Assembly: GCA_963761615.1 (NCBI GenBank)
Contig: CAVXGU010000003.1
Location: forward strand, 2,728,001 to 2,792,000
Reading direction: 5' to 3'
Source of the DNA: CAVXGU01 sp963761615
Lineage (GTDB): Bacteria > Acidobacteriota > Vicinamibacteria > Vicinamibacterales > CAVVIG01
DNA length: 64,000 nt
The translations under genes were made by a program, and so were the position numbers. Below, piece after piece: positions 17,022 to 26,900 of the stretch. Under the pieces are notes generated by a model, which saw nothing but the letters and a program-made list of their open reading frames with translations, made no database searches and had not been told where the DNA came from. Each line of letters opens with the position of its first letter. The first letter of the stretch is position 1.

Positions 17022-18337
17022 GGCGTGATTCTCTCCTTTTCGACGGTCAACGTGAGTCCGTCCACCCGAAGCACCCGGACGCGTGCGCCGACGTCGATCG
17101 GCTCGGCCGCCCGGGCCCGCCAGATTTCGCCGTGGGTCGCAACCTCGCCCTCCTCGGCCGGCCCGATGGCCCTGAGTACCTTCCCGGTCTCGCCGATCAT
17201 CCCCTCGTCGCCGGTGGTCACCCGGTGCCGCTGCGACCGGATCACCAGCTGGACCAGGAAGGTGGCGATCGCCGCGAACGTGAGCACGACGGGAATGATG
17301 AAGCCCAGACTCAACCGCAGCTCCGGTTCCGGCGAGTCCATGAGCATCATGGACCCGAACAACAAGCTCACGAGGCCGCCGACCGTCAGCAGCCCGTAGC
17401 TCGTCACCTTCAGCTCGAGCGCAAAGAGTACCAGACCCAGCAGCATCAGCAACAATCCGACGACGTTGAAGGGCAGGATCTGCAGGGCGAAAAATGCCAG
17501 GAGCAGGCAGAGGGCCCCCGCGACGCCCGGCACGATGGCCCCCGGGCTCCAGAGCTCGATCGTGAGCCCGAGCGTGCCCAGGCTCAGGAGGATGTAGGCC
17601 ACCTCGGGGTGCGCGATGGCGCTCAGGAAGCGCTGCCGGAGGCTCATCTCGACGGGCACCACCCGCGCCCCGGCCGTGTGCAGCACGACCGTCGAGCCGT
17701 CGAAGCGCGTGATCGTGCGGCCGTCCAGCTTCTGCAGCAGATCCGGAACGTCAGGGGCCAGCAGGTCGATGAGCGGCGGGCTCGCGTCGAGCGCCTCCTG
17801 TTCGGTGAATGCCTTGCTGTCGTTCACCGCCTCCTGCGCCAGCATGACGTTGCGATGGCGGTGGGTGGCGAGCGTGCGGACATAGGCGGCCAGATCCTCG
17901 GCGGCCTTCTTCGACTCGGTCGCATCCATCGTCTGGCCGGTGCCCGACACGGGATGCGCGGCGCCGAGATGGGTCCCCGGGGCCATCGCCGCGACATCGG
18001 CGGCCAGCGTGATGACGAAGCCGGCCGAGGCCGCCCGTCCACCGGCCGGGCCGACCCAGACGACGACGGGCGTCGTCGCGCGGAGCATGCGGGCGATGAT
18101 CGCCATCGCCGAGTCGACCAGACCGCCCGGCGTCCTGAGCGTGAACACCACGAGCGCCGCGTGGTCGCGATCGGCGCGGTCCATCGTCTGGATCATGAAT
18201 TCCGCGGAGACCGGATGGATGATGCTGTCCACCTCGGCCGAGTAGACGAGGGGCGCCGGGGGGGATGCGGGCGCCGCGGCCAGCACCACGCCCAGGCCGA
18301 TGGCCAGCAAGAGCGAGAGGAGCCGACGCGCATTCAT
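17018..18337 (-). CDS. NfeD/STOPP family membrane serine protease
   Basis: 439 residues. Signal peptide, then a ClpP-like protease domain with Ser104 in GGRAASAGFVI and a Lys at 143/144 (TESKKAAEDLA) as the expected Ser/Lys dyad. Four to five membrane helices follow (about 235-350), then a soluble OB-fold NfeD domain (GETGKVLRAIGPAEEGEVATHGEIW). Known homologues cleave stomatin partners, here the coupled slipin. ATG 18337 lies behind GGGAG, and TATGAT 17 nt upstream of it may be the -10. Confidence 0.92.
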   Translation of the reverse strand: MNARRLLSLLLAIGLGVVLAAAPASPPAPLVYSAEVDSIIHPVSAEFMIQTMDRADRDHAALVVFTLRTPGGLVDSAMAIIARMLRATTPVVVWVGPAGGRAASAGFVITLAADVAAMAPGTHLGAAHPVSGTGQTMDATESKKAAEDLAAYVRTLATHRHRNVMLAQEAVNDSKAFTEQEALDASPPLIDLLAPDVPDLLQKLDGRTITRFDGSTVVLHTAGARVVPVEMSLRQRFLSAIAHPEVAYILLSLGTLGLTIELWSPGAIVPGVAGALCLLLAFFALQILPFNVVGLLLMLLGLVLFALELKVTSYGLLTVGGLVSLLFGSMMLMDSPEPELRLSLGFIIPVVLTFAAIATFLVQLVIRSQRHRVTTGDEGMIGETGKVLRAIGPAEEGEVATHGEIWRARAAEPIDVGARVRVLRVDGLTLTVEKERITP

Positions 18338-18403
18338 GGAACGCTCCCGCGTCCATCATAGCTCGCCTTGCATCGGCGGACGGTTTTTGACCACCATGTG
18401 GCC

Positions 18404-18928
18404 ATGGGACTCCTCGACTGGCTGCACTCGTCCGCCCACGCGCCCGCGAACGCCGACACCGACACCGTCCGCCGCATCGCGGGCGAGCTGGAGCGGCTCG
18501 ACGCCGCCGAGGCCCGGTACGTCGCCGCGTTCGCGTACGTCCTCAGCCGGGTCGCGCGGGCGGATCTCAAGGTGAGCGAGGCCGAGACCGCCGCGATGGT
18601 CGCCATCGTCTCACGCGTCGCGAACCTGCCCGAGCCGCAGGCGGCCCTCGTCGTCGAAATCGCCAAGAACCAGGGCCGGCTGTTCGGCGGCACCGAAGAC
18701 TTCCTCGTCACGCGGGAGTTCCGGGAGATCTCGACCGAGCCCCAGCGCCTCCAGCTGCTCGACTGCCTGTTCTCGGTGGCCGCGTCCGAGGAGGGCATCT
18801 CGGCCGAGGAGGAAAGCCAGATCCGGCAGGTCGCGAGCGAGCTCGGCTTCACGCACGACGAGTACATCGCCGTTCGCCTCAAGTACACGAATCAACGCAC
18901 GGTGATGCGGCCCCCGCAGGATCCGTGA
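18404..18928 (+). CDS. TerB-like domain protein
   Basis: 174 residues from ATG 18404 (MGLLDWLHSS). All-helical TerB fold with acidic metal-binding-like positions (RVARADLKVSEAETAAM, AASEEGISAEEESQI). TerB proteins bind divalent cations and are linked to stress or surveillance complexes; the role here is unknown. The stop overlaps the GTG start of the glycosyltransferase (GTGA), so the two are co-translated. Confidence 0.8.
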   Translation: MGLLDWLHSSAHAPANADTDTVRRIAGELERLDAAEARYVAAFAYVLSRVARADLKVSEAETAAMVAIVSRVANLPEPQAALVVEIAKNQGRLFGGTEDFLVTREFREISTEPQRLQLLDCLFSVAASEEGISAEEESQIRQVASELGFTHDEYIAVRLKYTNQRTVMRPPQDP

Positions 18929-20172
18929 GCCGCGTCGTCCTGACGCCGGTCGGGTCGGCCGGCGACGTCAACCCCTTCATCCGGCTCGGGCAGGTGCTTC
19001 GCGCACGCGGGCACGACGTCGTCCTGGTGACGTCGGCGCCGTTCGCCGAGGCCGCGAGCCGCGGCGGCCTCGGGTTCGTCCAGCTCGGCGACGACGCCGA
19101 GTACGAGCGCGTCACGCGCGATCCCGACCTGTGGCACCCGCGCCGCGGCCTCGAGCTGGTGATGGCGACGGTCGGCGCCAACCTGCGCCGCGCGTACGAG
19201 ACGCTCGAGGCGTTGTACGCGCCGGGACGCACGGTGCTCGTCGGACACTCGCTCGCCTTCGCGACCCGGGTGTTCGAGGAGAGGCACCCGGTCCCGGCCG
19301 CGACCGTCCATCTCGCGCCGAGCATCTTCCGATCGACAATCGACCCGCCGGTCGTGCCGATTGGACCGGATCTCGCCCGCTTGCCGCGCTGGCTTCAGCG
19401 GGTCTTCTGGCGCGCGGTCGATCGGTTCGCGATCGATCCGTTGATCGCGCCCGCCCTGAACGCTTGGCGCACGGAGCTGGGCCTCGCGCCGGTGTCGCGG
19501 GTCTTCCAGGACTGGATGCACTCGCCGCGGCGGGTGCTGGGCTTGTTTCCCGAGTGGTTCGCGGCGCCGCAGCGGGACTGGCCGCCGCAGGTGCGGCTCT
19601 CCGGCTTCATCCTGGACGAGGGCGCCGGCGGACGGGGGCTCGATCCCGTCGTCGAGGCGTTCCTGCAGGCAGGCAGCCCACCGGTGGTGTTCACGCCCGG
19701 ATCGGCCAATCGCCAGGCCGGGGCGTTCCTCCACGCCGCCGTGGAGGCGTCCACGCGTCTCGGCGTCCGTGCGATCCTCGTCACGCCCTATGCCGAGCAG
19801 GTCCCATCCGATCTCCCCGGCGACGTGCGACACGTGCCGTACGCGCCCTTCCACCAGTTGTTCCCTCGTGCCGCCGCCGTCGTGCATCACGGCGGCATCG
19901 GCACGTGCGCGCAGGGCTTCGCGGCGGGCGTTCCCCAGCTGCTCATGCCGATGGGGTTCGATCAGCCGGACAACGCGGCGCGCGTGGCGCGCCTGGGCGC
20001 CGGAGGCTGGCTGGCGCCGCGGCGATTCATCCCCGATCGCGTCGCCCGCGCGCTGGAGCGCCTGCTGACCGACGCCGCTGTCCTCGAGGCGTGTCGCGGC
20101 CTGCGCGATCGGATGCGCGATGCGCGGGGCGCGGAGCGAGCGGTCGCGGAGATCGAATGTCTCTTGGCGTGA
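18925..20172 (+). CDS. GT1-family glycosyltransferase (MGT-like)
   Basis: 415 residues, GTG start overlapping the terB stop. The N-terminal acceptor domain begins VVLTPVGSAGDVNPFIRLG, typical of UGT-like enzymes. The C-terminal donor domain carries the signature HHGGIGTCAQGFAAGVPQLLMP with FDQPDNAARV. It transfers a sugar from a nucleotide donor to a lipophilic acceptor such as a sterol, polyketide or glycolipid; the acceptor cannot be told. Cytoplasmic or membrane-associated. Confidence 0.9.
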   Translation: MSRVVLTPVGSAGDVNPFIRLGQVLRARGHDVVLVTSAPFAEAASRGGLGFVQLGDDAEYERVTRDPDLWHPRRGLELVMATVGANLRRAYETLEALYAPGRTVLVGHSLAFATRVFEERHPVPAATVHLAPSIFRSTIDPPVVPIGPDLARLPRWLQRVFWRAVDRFAIDPLIAPALNAWRTELGLAPVSRVFQDWMHSPRRVLGLFPEWFAAPQRDWPPQVRLSGFILDEGAGGRGLDPVVEAFLQAGSPPVVFTPGSANRQAGAFLHAAVEASTRLGVRAILVTPYAEQVPSDLPGDVRHVPYAPFHQLFPRAAAVVHHGGIGTCAQGFAAGVPQLLMPMGFDQPDNAARVARLGAGGWLAPRRFIPDRVARALERLLTDAAVLEACRGLRDRMRDARGAERAVAEIECLLA

Positions 20173-20223
20173 GCGGGAGGGCGGGCGTCGGGTCGGCCGG
20201 AGGCCAGCGCCCGAGCCGGGAGC

Positions 20224-21444
20224 CTATGCGAGCGCGTGCGCCAGCGCTCGCAGGAACGGCCCCACGTCGGTGACGACGCCAACAGTCTGAGCGGAGCCGC
20301 GATCGGCGAGCTTGGTGACGACGGCGGGGTTGATGTCGACGCAGACCATCCGCACGGCCGACGGCAGCATGTTGCCGACGCCGATGCCGTGGAGCATCGT
20401 GGCGAGCACGAGCACCATCTGCACGTCCGCGAGGGCCGCCGTGTAGCGATTCTGCGCGTCGACGAGATCCGGCACCGTGTCGGGCAGGAGCCCCTCGTCG
20501 CGGATGCTGCCCGAGAGAACCTGCACGACGCCGGCCCGGACGCACTCGTACATGATGCCCGACGTGAGCAACCCCGCCGAGACGGCGGGCCCGAGTCCGC
20601 CCGCGCAGCGCACGCGGTTGAGCGCCTCCAGGTGGCGCCGCCGCCCGTGCGGATCGAGGACACCCGTCGTGATGTCGACGCCCATGGCCGTCCCGTAGAG
20701 GGCCTGCTCGACGTCGAAGACACCCAGGGCGTTCCCGCCGAGCAGGACGTCCACGATCTTCGCGCGCACGAGGGCGGCCAGGTGCGCACCGCCGCCGGTC
20801 GTCACCACCGCCGGCCCGGCCACGACGGCGACGCGCCCGCCCGCGGCCTTGATCTCGCGGATGGTTGCGGCGATGCGGGCGACGCTCACCTCCACGCGCC
20901 GCTCCGAGGAGACCTCGTTGGTCATGAAGGCGAATCCGTCGCGATCGCGGTCGCGGAACTCGGGGATGACGCGGACGCCTTCGAGGCCGCACACGACCTG
21001 GTCTCCCGCTCGCACCTCGCGCAGCTTCCGGCAGATCGCGCGCGTCCCCTCGATGACGATCACGGCGTCCATCCGCTGGCGCTCGACGTCGATCCAGCGC
21101 CCGCCGTGGCGGACGCGCGTCCGGTGGTTGGTCGTCGAGTAGAAGTCGTCGGGCACGCAGCGATCCTGCTCGGCGCGCCGCACCAGCACGTTGTGTTCCT
21201 GGGCCAGGCGGCACCCGAGGGTCGACAGCTCCTCGAGGAGGCCCTGCAGGTCCTGCTCGCTCCGCGCCGTCACGCGCATCGAGATCTTCGACGGCTCGTC
21301 GTTGGTCCGTCCGATCGTGAACTTGAGGACGTCGAATGACGCCTCCCGCTTCACCACGGTGTCGAAGATGACGTTCAGGAGCTGGGAGTCGATCAGGTGG
21401 CCTTCGGCCCGCACGACCTCGCTGAACTGCTGCGGATCGCTCAT
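20224..21444 (-). CDS. TIGR00300/LOR-SDH family protein (ornithine cyclodeaminase-like)
   Basis: 406 residues. The N-terminal LOR/SDH-like domain (SQLLNVIFDTVVKREASFDVLKFTIG) precedes a Rossmann-type region with VVAGPAVVTTGGGAHL, VLLGGNALGVFDVEQAL and HGIGVGNMLPS. This architecture matches TIGR00300 proteins, related to archaeal ornithine cyclodeaminase and the C-terminal part of cyanobacterial AgrE/ArgZ, which convert ornithine to proline. Activity is inferred from family only. It starts 3 nt after the YfiT stop and ends a three-gene operon. Confidence 0.82.
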   Translation of the reverse strand: MSDPQQFSEVVRAEGHLIDSQLLNVIFDTVVKREASFDVLKFTIGRTNDEPSKISMRVTARSEQDLQGLLEELSTLGCRLAQEHNVLVRRAEQDRCVPDDFYSTTNHRTRVRHGGRWIDVERQRMDAVIVIEGTRAICRKLREVRAGDQVVCGLEGVRVIPEFRDRDRDGFAFMTNEVSSERRVEVSVARIAATIREIKAAGGRVAVVAGPAVVTTGGGAHLAALVRAKIVDVLLGGNALGVFDVEQALYGTAMGVDITTGVLDPHGRRRHLEALNRVRCAGGLGPAVSAGLLTSGIMYECVRAGVVQVLSGSIRDEGLLPDTVPDLVDAQNRYTAALADVQMVLVLATMLHGIGVGNMLPSAVRMVCVDINPAVVTKLADRGSAQTVGVVTDVGPFLRALAHALA

Positions 21445-21447
21445 GGG

Positions 21448-21984
21448 CTACGCCGCGCGCCGGCCGAGCGCGATTTCGATGTGCGCCGCGTGGTGCCGGC
21501 CGTGCCACGCGTAGATCGCGAGCGCCTGGTCGATCGACACCGCTCCCAGATCGGGATGGACGAACGGGCGGAGGAACGCGTCGGGCGGGAGCGCCCGCAG
21601 CATCGCGACCCACCGGCGATGGAGCGCGACCAGCAGGTCGAGCGACAGCGCGATCGGACCGGTCTTCGCCTCCGGCAGCTCGGCCCACCGGTCCTCCAGG
21701 TACGGCGTGATGGCGGGCCGATCCTCGGTGAGCGCCAGCTTCATCCGGACGTACGCGTTGACGTGGCTGTCCGGCACGTGGTGCACCACCTGGCGGACGG
21801 TCCACCCGCCCGGCCGGTAGGTCCGCTCGAGGTCGACGTCGGCGAGCCCCGAGACCAGCCGGACGAGTGTCTCCGGGGCGCGCTCGATCTGTCCGATGAA
21901 GTCCGTGCGCGCGGCCGCGTCGAGCGGCGGCGTGATGCGGGCGAACCGCCCGATGGGATAGCGGACGGCGTCGACGTCGGTCAT
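21448..21984 (-). CDS. YfiT/BstA-type DinB-superfamily metal hydrolase or thiol transferase
   Basis: 178 residues. Matches the YfiT branch closely: RYPIGRF at the start, RPGGWTVRQVVHHVPDSHVNAYVRMKLALTED in the core and YAWHGRHHAAHI near the end. The three metal-binding His of the DinB four-helix fold are visible in HHVPDSH and HGRHHAAH. Relatives include bacillithiol transferases. GAGGAG precedes ATG 21984, which overlaps the stop of the upstream DinB gene. Confidence 0.87.
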   Translation of the reverse strand: MTDVDAVRYPIGRFARITPPLDAAARTDFIGQIERAPETLVRLVSGLADVDLERTYRPGGWTVRQVVHHVPDSHVNAYVRMKLALTEDRPAITPYLEDRWAELPEAKTGPIALSLDLLVALHRRWVAMLRALPPDAFLRPFVHPDLGAVSIDQALAIYAWHGRHHAAHIEIALGRRAA

Positions 21985-22466
21985 CCTTTGACTCCTCGTA
22001 GCGCCTTGATCAGCTGGATCTGTCCCGCGTGGTAGAGATCGTGGGCCGCGATCCCGCGAACCACGAACCCCGGTGTTTCCCGGCGTCCGGGGAACGGCCG
22101 ATCGAGCCGTGCCGCGGGCAGGCCCGCCACCGCGTCGCGCAGGCGGCGATGCTCGGCGACCAGCGCACGGACGTCGGCCTTGAACGAGGCACCCGCCTCG
22201 GGGCGTGGAAACCAGTTGCTGCCTGCCAGCCGGAAGCTGCCCCGGCGATCGCCGGCAAGGCGCCGGCGCACGGCGTACTTCCAGTACTCCGCGTGGACGG
22301 CGAGCTCCCAGATGTTGTGACGGCGCGGACCGGGACGCCATGCCGCGTCCGCCTCGCTCACACCACGGAGCGAGCCGAGCAGCGTCGTACCGTGCCAGGC
22401 CTTGCGATCGAAGGCTTCGTCAATCAGGGCGACGAGCTGCGAAATGGGGGATGTCGCTGCAGGCAT
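21981..22466 (-). CDS. DinB family protein
   Basis: 161 residues, four-helix DinB fold with the metal His pattern HNIWELAVHAEYWKY and HDLYHAGQIQLIK. It is a paralogue of the next gene in fold but not closely related in sequence. Such proteins are metal-dependent thiol transferases or hydrolases of mostly unknown substrate. First gene of the DinB-YfiT-TIGR00300 operon, coupled by an ATGA overlap. Confidence 0.85.
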   Translation of the reverse strand: MPAATSPISQLVALIDEAFDRKAWHGTTLLGSLRGVSEADAAWRPGPRRHNIWELAVHAEYWKYAVRRRLAGDRRGSFRLAGSNWFPRPEAGASFKADVRALVAEHRRLRDAVAGLPAARLDRPFPGRRETPGFVVRGIAAHDLYHAGQIQLIKALRGVKG

Positions 22467-22507
22467 CGGGCCGCGCGAATCGGCGCGCGGCCCGATTGTA
22501 CTCCGTC

Positions 22508-22903
22508 CTACTTCTTGGGCGCCCGCTTCGCGCTCCAGGCCATCGTGCCCATCCCGCCCAGATCCGCGGAGCCCTTCGTGATCGCGTCGCCGTCGACTTC
22601 GCCCGTGAAGTCGATCGTCAGCGCCCCCTGGGGCGTGTCGACGTTGAGCTCCATCTTGAGCTCCTTGCCCTCGACCGAACCGGTGAGCGGGGCGTCGCCC
22701 TGCGGGCCGTGCAGCGTGCCGTTCAACTGACCGTCCTTCACGTCCAGCGTCATCCCCATGTCCATCGAGCCCTGCGGGGTCTCCATGGTCATGTTCCAAT
22801 CGCCCACGACCGACGCCGAGTCCTGGGCAACCGCAGCCCTGAGGACGGGAGGGGCGGCGAGGGCCATCGCCAGCACCAGTACCGGGGCGAACATTCGTCT
22901 CAT
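22508..22903 (-). CDS. Small secreted beta-rich protein of unknown function
   Basis: 131 residues with a signal peptide (PVLVLAMALAAPPVLRAAVA). The mature part is a run of short strands (VVGDWNMTMETPQGSMDMGMTLDVK, GQLNGTLHGPQG, LTIDFTGEVDGDAITKG) as in small lipocalin-like or DUF-type barrels that are often attached to amidohydrolases in related bacteria. No known motif. GGAGA precedes ATG. Confidence 0.65.
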   Translation of the reverse strand: MRRMFAPVLVLAMALAAPPVLRAAVAQDSASVVGDWNMTMETPQGSMDMGMTLDVKDGQLNGTLHGPQGDAPLTGSVEGKELKMELNVDTPQGALTIDFTGEVDGDAITKGSADLGGMGTMAWSAKRAPKK

Positions 22904-23007
22904 CGATTCGTCTCCTTCTCCGCGCGGGAGAATGGGCAGTGTAATCCGAAATGGACGAGCCTGGGCCGGGCAAAGTTCCGCTCCGGAAGGGAGAGTCTAC
23001 GGGGTGG

Positions 23008-23013
23008 TACACT
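23008..23013 (+). promoter_or_regulatory. -10-like hexamer 7 nt before the M23 start
   Basis: TACACT is separated from ATG 23021 by exactly 7 nt and there is no ribosome site, which fits a leaderless mRNA. No clear -35. Confidence 0.35.
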
Positions 23014-23020
23014 CCGACCC

Positions 23021-23905
23021 ATGCAGCACTTCGGCCGAATTCCGGCGCTGCTGGCCGCCGGGGCCCTCGTCCTGGCCGTCGCCGCACCGGCCGGCGCCGC
23101 CGCCGTGGCGCCGCTCCGGGTGACGACCGACGAGCGCGCGCTCCAGCCGGGCGAGCTGGTCGTCGTCGACGTCGCGTCCGGCCAGCCCGTGGCCGCGGTC
23201 CAGGCGCGCATCTTCGGACGGACCTTCGCGGGCTACGAGCGCGAGTCGGGCACGTGGCGGGTGCTGGTCGGGATCGACCTCGACGTGCAACCCGGCACGT
23301 ACACGCTCGCCGTCTCGGCCAAGGGGCGCGCCGGTCCGTTGCGCACGAGCACGCTGCTGCGCGTGAGGTCGAAGAAGTTCCCGACGCGCCGACTCAGCGT
23401 GGACGACGCCTTCGTCAACCCGCCGCCCGCGGTCACGGACCGGATCCTGCGCGAGGCCCGCGTGCTCGACGACACCTGGAAGCGGTCGACGGCGGATCGG
23501 CTCTGGACGACCGCGTTCGTCCGTCCCGTTCCCCAGGCCTCCAACAGCGCCTTCGGCACGCGCAGCGTCTACAACGGCCAGCCGCGCAGCCCGCACGGCG
23601 GCGCGGACTTTCCGAGCCCGACGGGCACCCCGATCAAGGCGCCGAACGCGGGCCGTGTGGTCCTCGCCCGGGATCTGTACTTCACCGGCAACACGGTCGT
23701 GATCGACCACGGCCTCGGGCTCTATTCCGTCCTGGCGCACATGTCGAAGATGGACGTGAGCGAGGGCGACGCGGTCGAGGCCGGCCAGATCATCGGGAAG
23801 GTCGGGGCGACGGGACGCGTCACGGGCCCGCACCTGCACTGGGGAATCCGCCTCGACGGCGCGCGGATCGATCCGCTGTCGTTTCTCGCGCTGCTGGGCC
23901 ACTGA
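23021..23905 (+). CDS. M23 family metallopeptidase (secreted)
   Basis: 294 residues. Signal peptide (ALLAAGALVLAVAAPAGAAA), an N-terminal beta-rich domain, then the LytM/M23 zinc domain with SPHGGADFPSPTGTPI (His and Asp ligands) and GPHLHWGIRLDG (HxH). Typical role is cleavage of peptidoglycan cross-bridges in the periplasm. Start chosen because it begins the signal peptide and lies 7 nt after a TACACT hexamer. Confidence 0.92.
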   Translation: MQHFGRIPALLAAGALVLAVAAPAGAAAVAPLRVTTDERALQPGELVVVDVASGQPVAAVQARIFGRTFAGYERESGTWRVLVGIDLDVQPGTYTLAVSAKGRAGPLRTSTLLRVRSKKFPTRRLSVDDAFVNPPPAVTDRILREARVLDDTWKRSTADRLWTTAFVRPVPQASNSAFGTRSVYNGQPRSPHGGADFPSPTGTPIKAPNAGRVVLARDLYFTGNTVVIDHGLGLYSVLAHMSKMDVSEGDAVEAGQIIGKVGATGRVTGPHLHWGIRLDGARIDPLSFLALLGH

Positions 23906-23951
23906 AGCCCGCGGGCACGCGGGCGGTCCGCCTGGGTACCGTTCGCCCGTG

Positions 23952-26900
23952 TCACAGGCGAACGATCACGCCCGACGCGTGCTGCCCCGTCGCGCGGGCG
24001 ATGGCGGTCGCATAGAGCGAGACCTGCCGCCGGTACCGCGCTTCGCCCTCGCCGTCGAGCTCGCGGTCGGTCTTGTAATCGACCACCGTCCACGCGCCAT
24101 CTTCTTCGAACGCGAGATCGACGAATCCGTCGACGAGCACGCCGTCGGTCAGGCCGAGGGTCACGGGCGCCTCGCGACGGCAGCGGCCCGCCGCGTCGGC
24201 GTTCCTGGCGCGATCGAAGATGGGCGCGGCGAGCGCGCGCGAGGCCGTGTCTGCCGCGGCCGCAACCTCTCCGTCCGTCGCCGCCAGCAGGCGCCCTTCG
24301 ATCGCCGCCACGCGTTCGACTTCTGCCGCATCCGCGTCGAGGGCGACCGACGCCAGCACCGCGTGCACGAGCGCGCCGAACGCGGGGCCCCTCGCAGCCT
24401 CAGGGGCCAGGCGGCGGCCTTCCGAGACGTCGACCAGACGAACGGCGTCCGGAGGGACCGCCCCCGGCGGCAGCGGGTCGCCGCGCGCCGCCCATTCCCG
24501 CGCCGGCAGGACGCGGAGTGAGGGCTCCCGTCCCGCCGCGAGTGCCGCATCCCGCGCGGCCCGCCAGGCGTCGTAGCGGCGGCGATCCTCGGCGACCAGC
24601 GTCGGGTCGGCGTGCTTCGAGATGAGGTCTTCACGCCGCAGCCCGTGGTTCGGCTCGGCGCCGAGCGAGAGCGCCGTCGGGTCCCACCAGACGACGCGAT
24701 AGCCGTCGAAGGCGTGCAGACCGGGCGCGACCGTCGCCGGCCCGGCTGGATCGCCGTCGGGCCGCTCGAGCACGGAGTCCTTCGAGTGGAACTTCGGGCT
24801 CTTCGGCGCGGGCTTGGATTCGCGGCGTGCGCCGGGCGGCGGGTACAGCGCGCGGTTCAGCGGATCCAGCCATCCGCCGTCGAACGGCTCATCACCGACC
24901 GCCGGAACGACGAGCAGATCGCGGGCGCGCGTGGCGGCCACGTACGCGAGGCGAATGCCTTCCTCGCGATCCCGCGCGACTTCGAGGGCCTGCGCGTCGA
25001 TCAGATCCTGCGGGGCCCATCCTCCGATCTTGAGCGCGCACAACCGGCGCTCGGGATCGATGGAGCGGGTGGCGTCGGCGCGATGGAGCTTGCAGGTCAT
25101 GTCCGCCAGGATCACCACCGGGAACTCGAGGCCCTTCGCCCGGTGCACGGTCATCAGCCGCACCCCGTCGCTCCCCTCTTCGAGAATCGGCGCTTCCGGG
25201 GCGTGGGCCGCCTCGGCGGATCGGCGAAGCTCGTCGATGAAGCCGCGAAACGAGATGCCGCCCTCCAGTTCGTACCGGCGGGCCAGCTCCGCGACGTGGA
25301 GGACGTTGGCGAGCGCCTGTTCCCCGCCCTGGCTCAGCGCGAAACCGACGTGGGCGCGCGTCTCGTTGAGCAGCTGGTTGATGGTCTCGGCCACCGGCCG
25401 GTAGTTCCGCCGCCTGTGCAGCGACCGCAGGAGGCGGAGAGCCTCCGCGATGGGGCGCAGGTGATCCAGCGGTTCCGCCTCCAGCGCCAGCTCGGCGCCA
25501 CTGGCACCGCCGAGCGCCGCGGGAATGCGATACGGGTGCAGCGCGCCGAAGTGCTCCTTCTGGAACCGGTCGTGATACTCGAGCAGCTCGGCGTCGCCGA
25601 TGGCGAAGAGCGGCCCGTGCAGCGTCGCGAACACCGACAGCTCATCGTCGGGCCACTCGACCGCGGCCAACGCGGCAACCAGCGCCTCGATCTCCTCCCG
25701 CTCGTGGAAGGACTTCCCGCCCACCAGCAGGTGGGAAATGCCGCGGGCCTCGAGCGCCGAGACGTAGCCCCGCGTCACGTCGTCGTCGAACTTCACGAAG
25801 CGCCGGAAGAGCAGACAGACGTCGCGAGCCTGCACCGGCCTGGCGACCTGCCCGTCCCCGCGCTCGGTGACGGTCCACCCGCTCTCCCTGACCAGCCAGT
25901 CGACGAATGCGCCGATCGCGTCGGGCAGACACCGCTCGATGGCATTGGCCGCGACTCTCCGGTACCGACCGCCGCCGTACGGCTTCGGCACGGGCAGGGC
26001 GACGACGGCGGGCTGATCCCCGAGCGGCGGCCGGTGCTCGGCCAGCGGCTCGTAGGCGGCCTGCATCGTGTCGACGTCGGCTCGCATCGAGGGCTCGAAC
26101 GCCGCGTTGATGAAGCGCTGGATCTCCGGCACGGCGCGGAAGCTGGTATTGAGCGAGACGGGTGTGGCGCCGCGCGCCACGAGCTGGTCGTGAACCTGGT
26201 GGTACACACCGACGTCGGCCCGCCGGAACCGGTAGATGGCCTGCTTGGGGTCCCCGACGATGAAGAGTTTGCCGGGCTCTGGCGTGACGCGATGCCAATC
26301 CGTCTCGGCCGGATCGTCAGCCGAGAGCAGCAGGAGGATCTCCGCCTGCAGGGGATCCGTGTCCTGGAACTCGTCGACGAAGATGCGCTGGTAGTCCCGC
26401 TGCAGCTTCCGGCGCACCGCCTCGTTGCCCGTGAGCAGGTCGCGCGCCTTGATGAGGAGGTCCTCGTAGTCGAGCGCGCCCGCCCGGTCCTTCAGCGCCT
26501 TGTACCGCTCGATGCTGCCGCGCAGCTCCCGCTGCAGGAGCGCCGCCAGGTCGGCGTCCGCGTGCGCCTTGAAGACGAGCAACTGCTGCAGCAGCCGATC
26601 GTAGGCGTCGAGCACCTGCGACCGGCTCGCGTCCTTGCTGTACCTGGCGCCGCCGCCGCGGCTGGCGCGGCTGAAGCTCCGCTCGCGCGCCAGGTCCACC
26701 AGCCGGCCCTCCCAGCCATCGAGGTCGTCGGGTCCGATCGACTGCTCCAACCGGATCTGCGCGCTCAGCTGACGCGCCGGGCGGGTGTCGCTGTAGAAGC
26801 GGTCCTTGTGCCACGCGGGCGACCCGGTCAGCTCGGCGAAGACGTGCAGCGCATCGACGAGGTGCCGGATGGCGGACGCCCGGTCGTAGGACGGCCGCGC

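Noticed and set aside
10489..18337. Prophage remnant suggested by 'virion core'-type SPFH similarity and an excisionase-like HTH
   Set aside because: No integrase, terminase, capsid or tail genes, and neighbouring genes are normal chromosomal functions.
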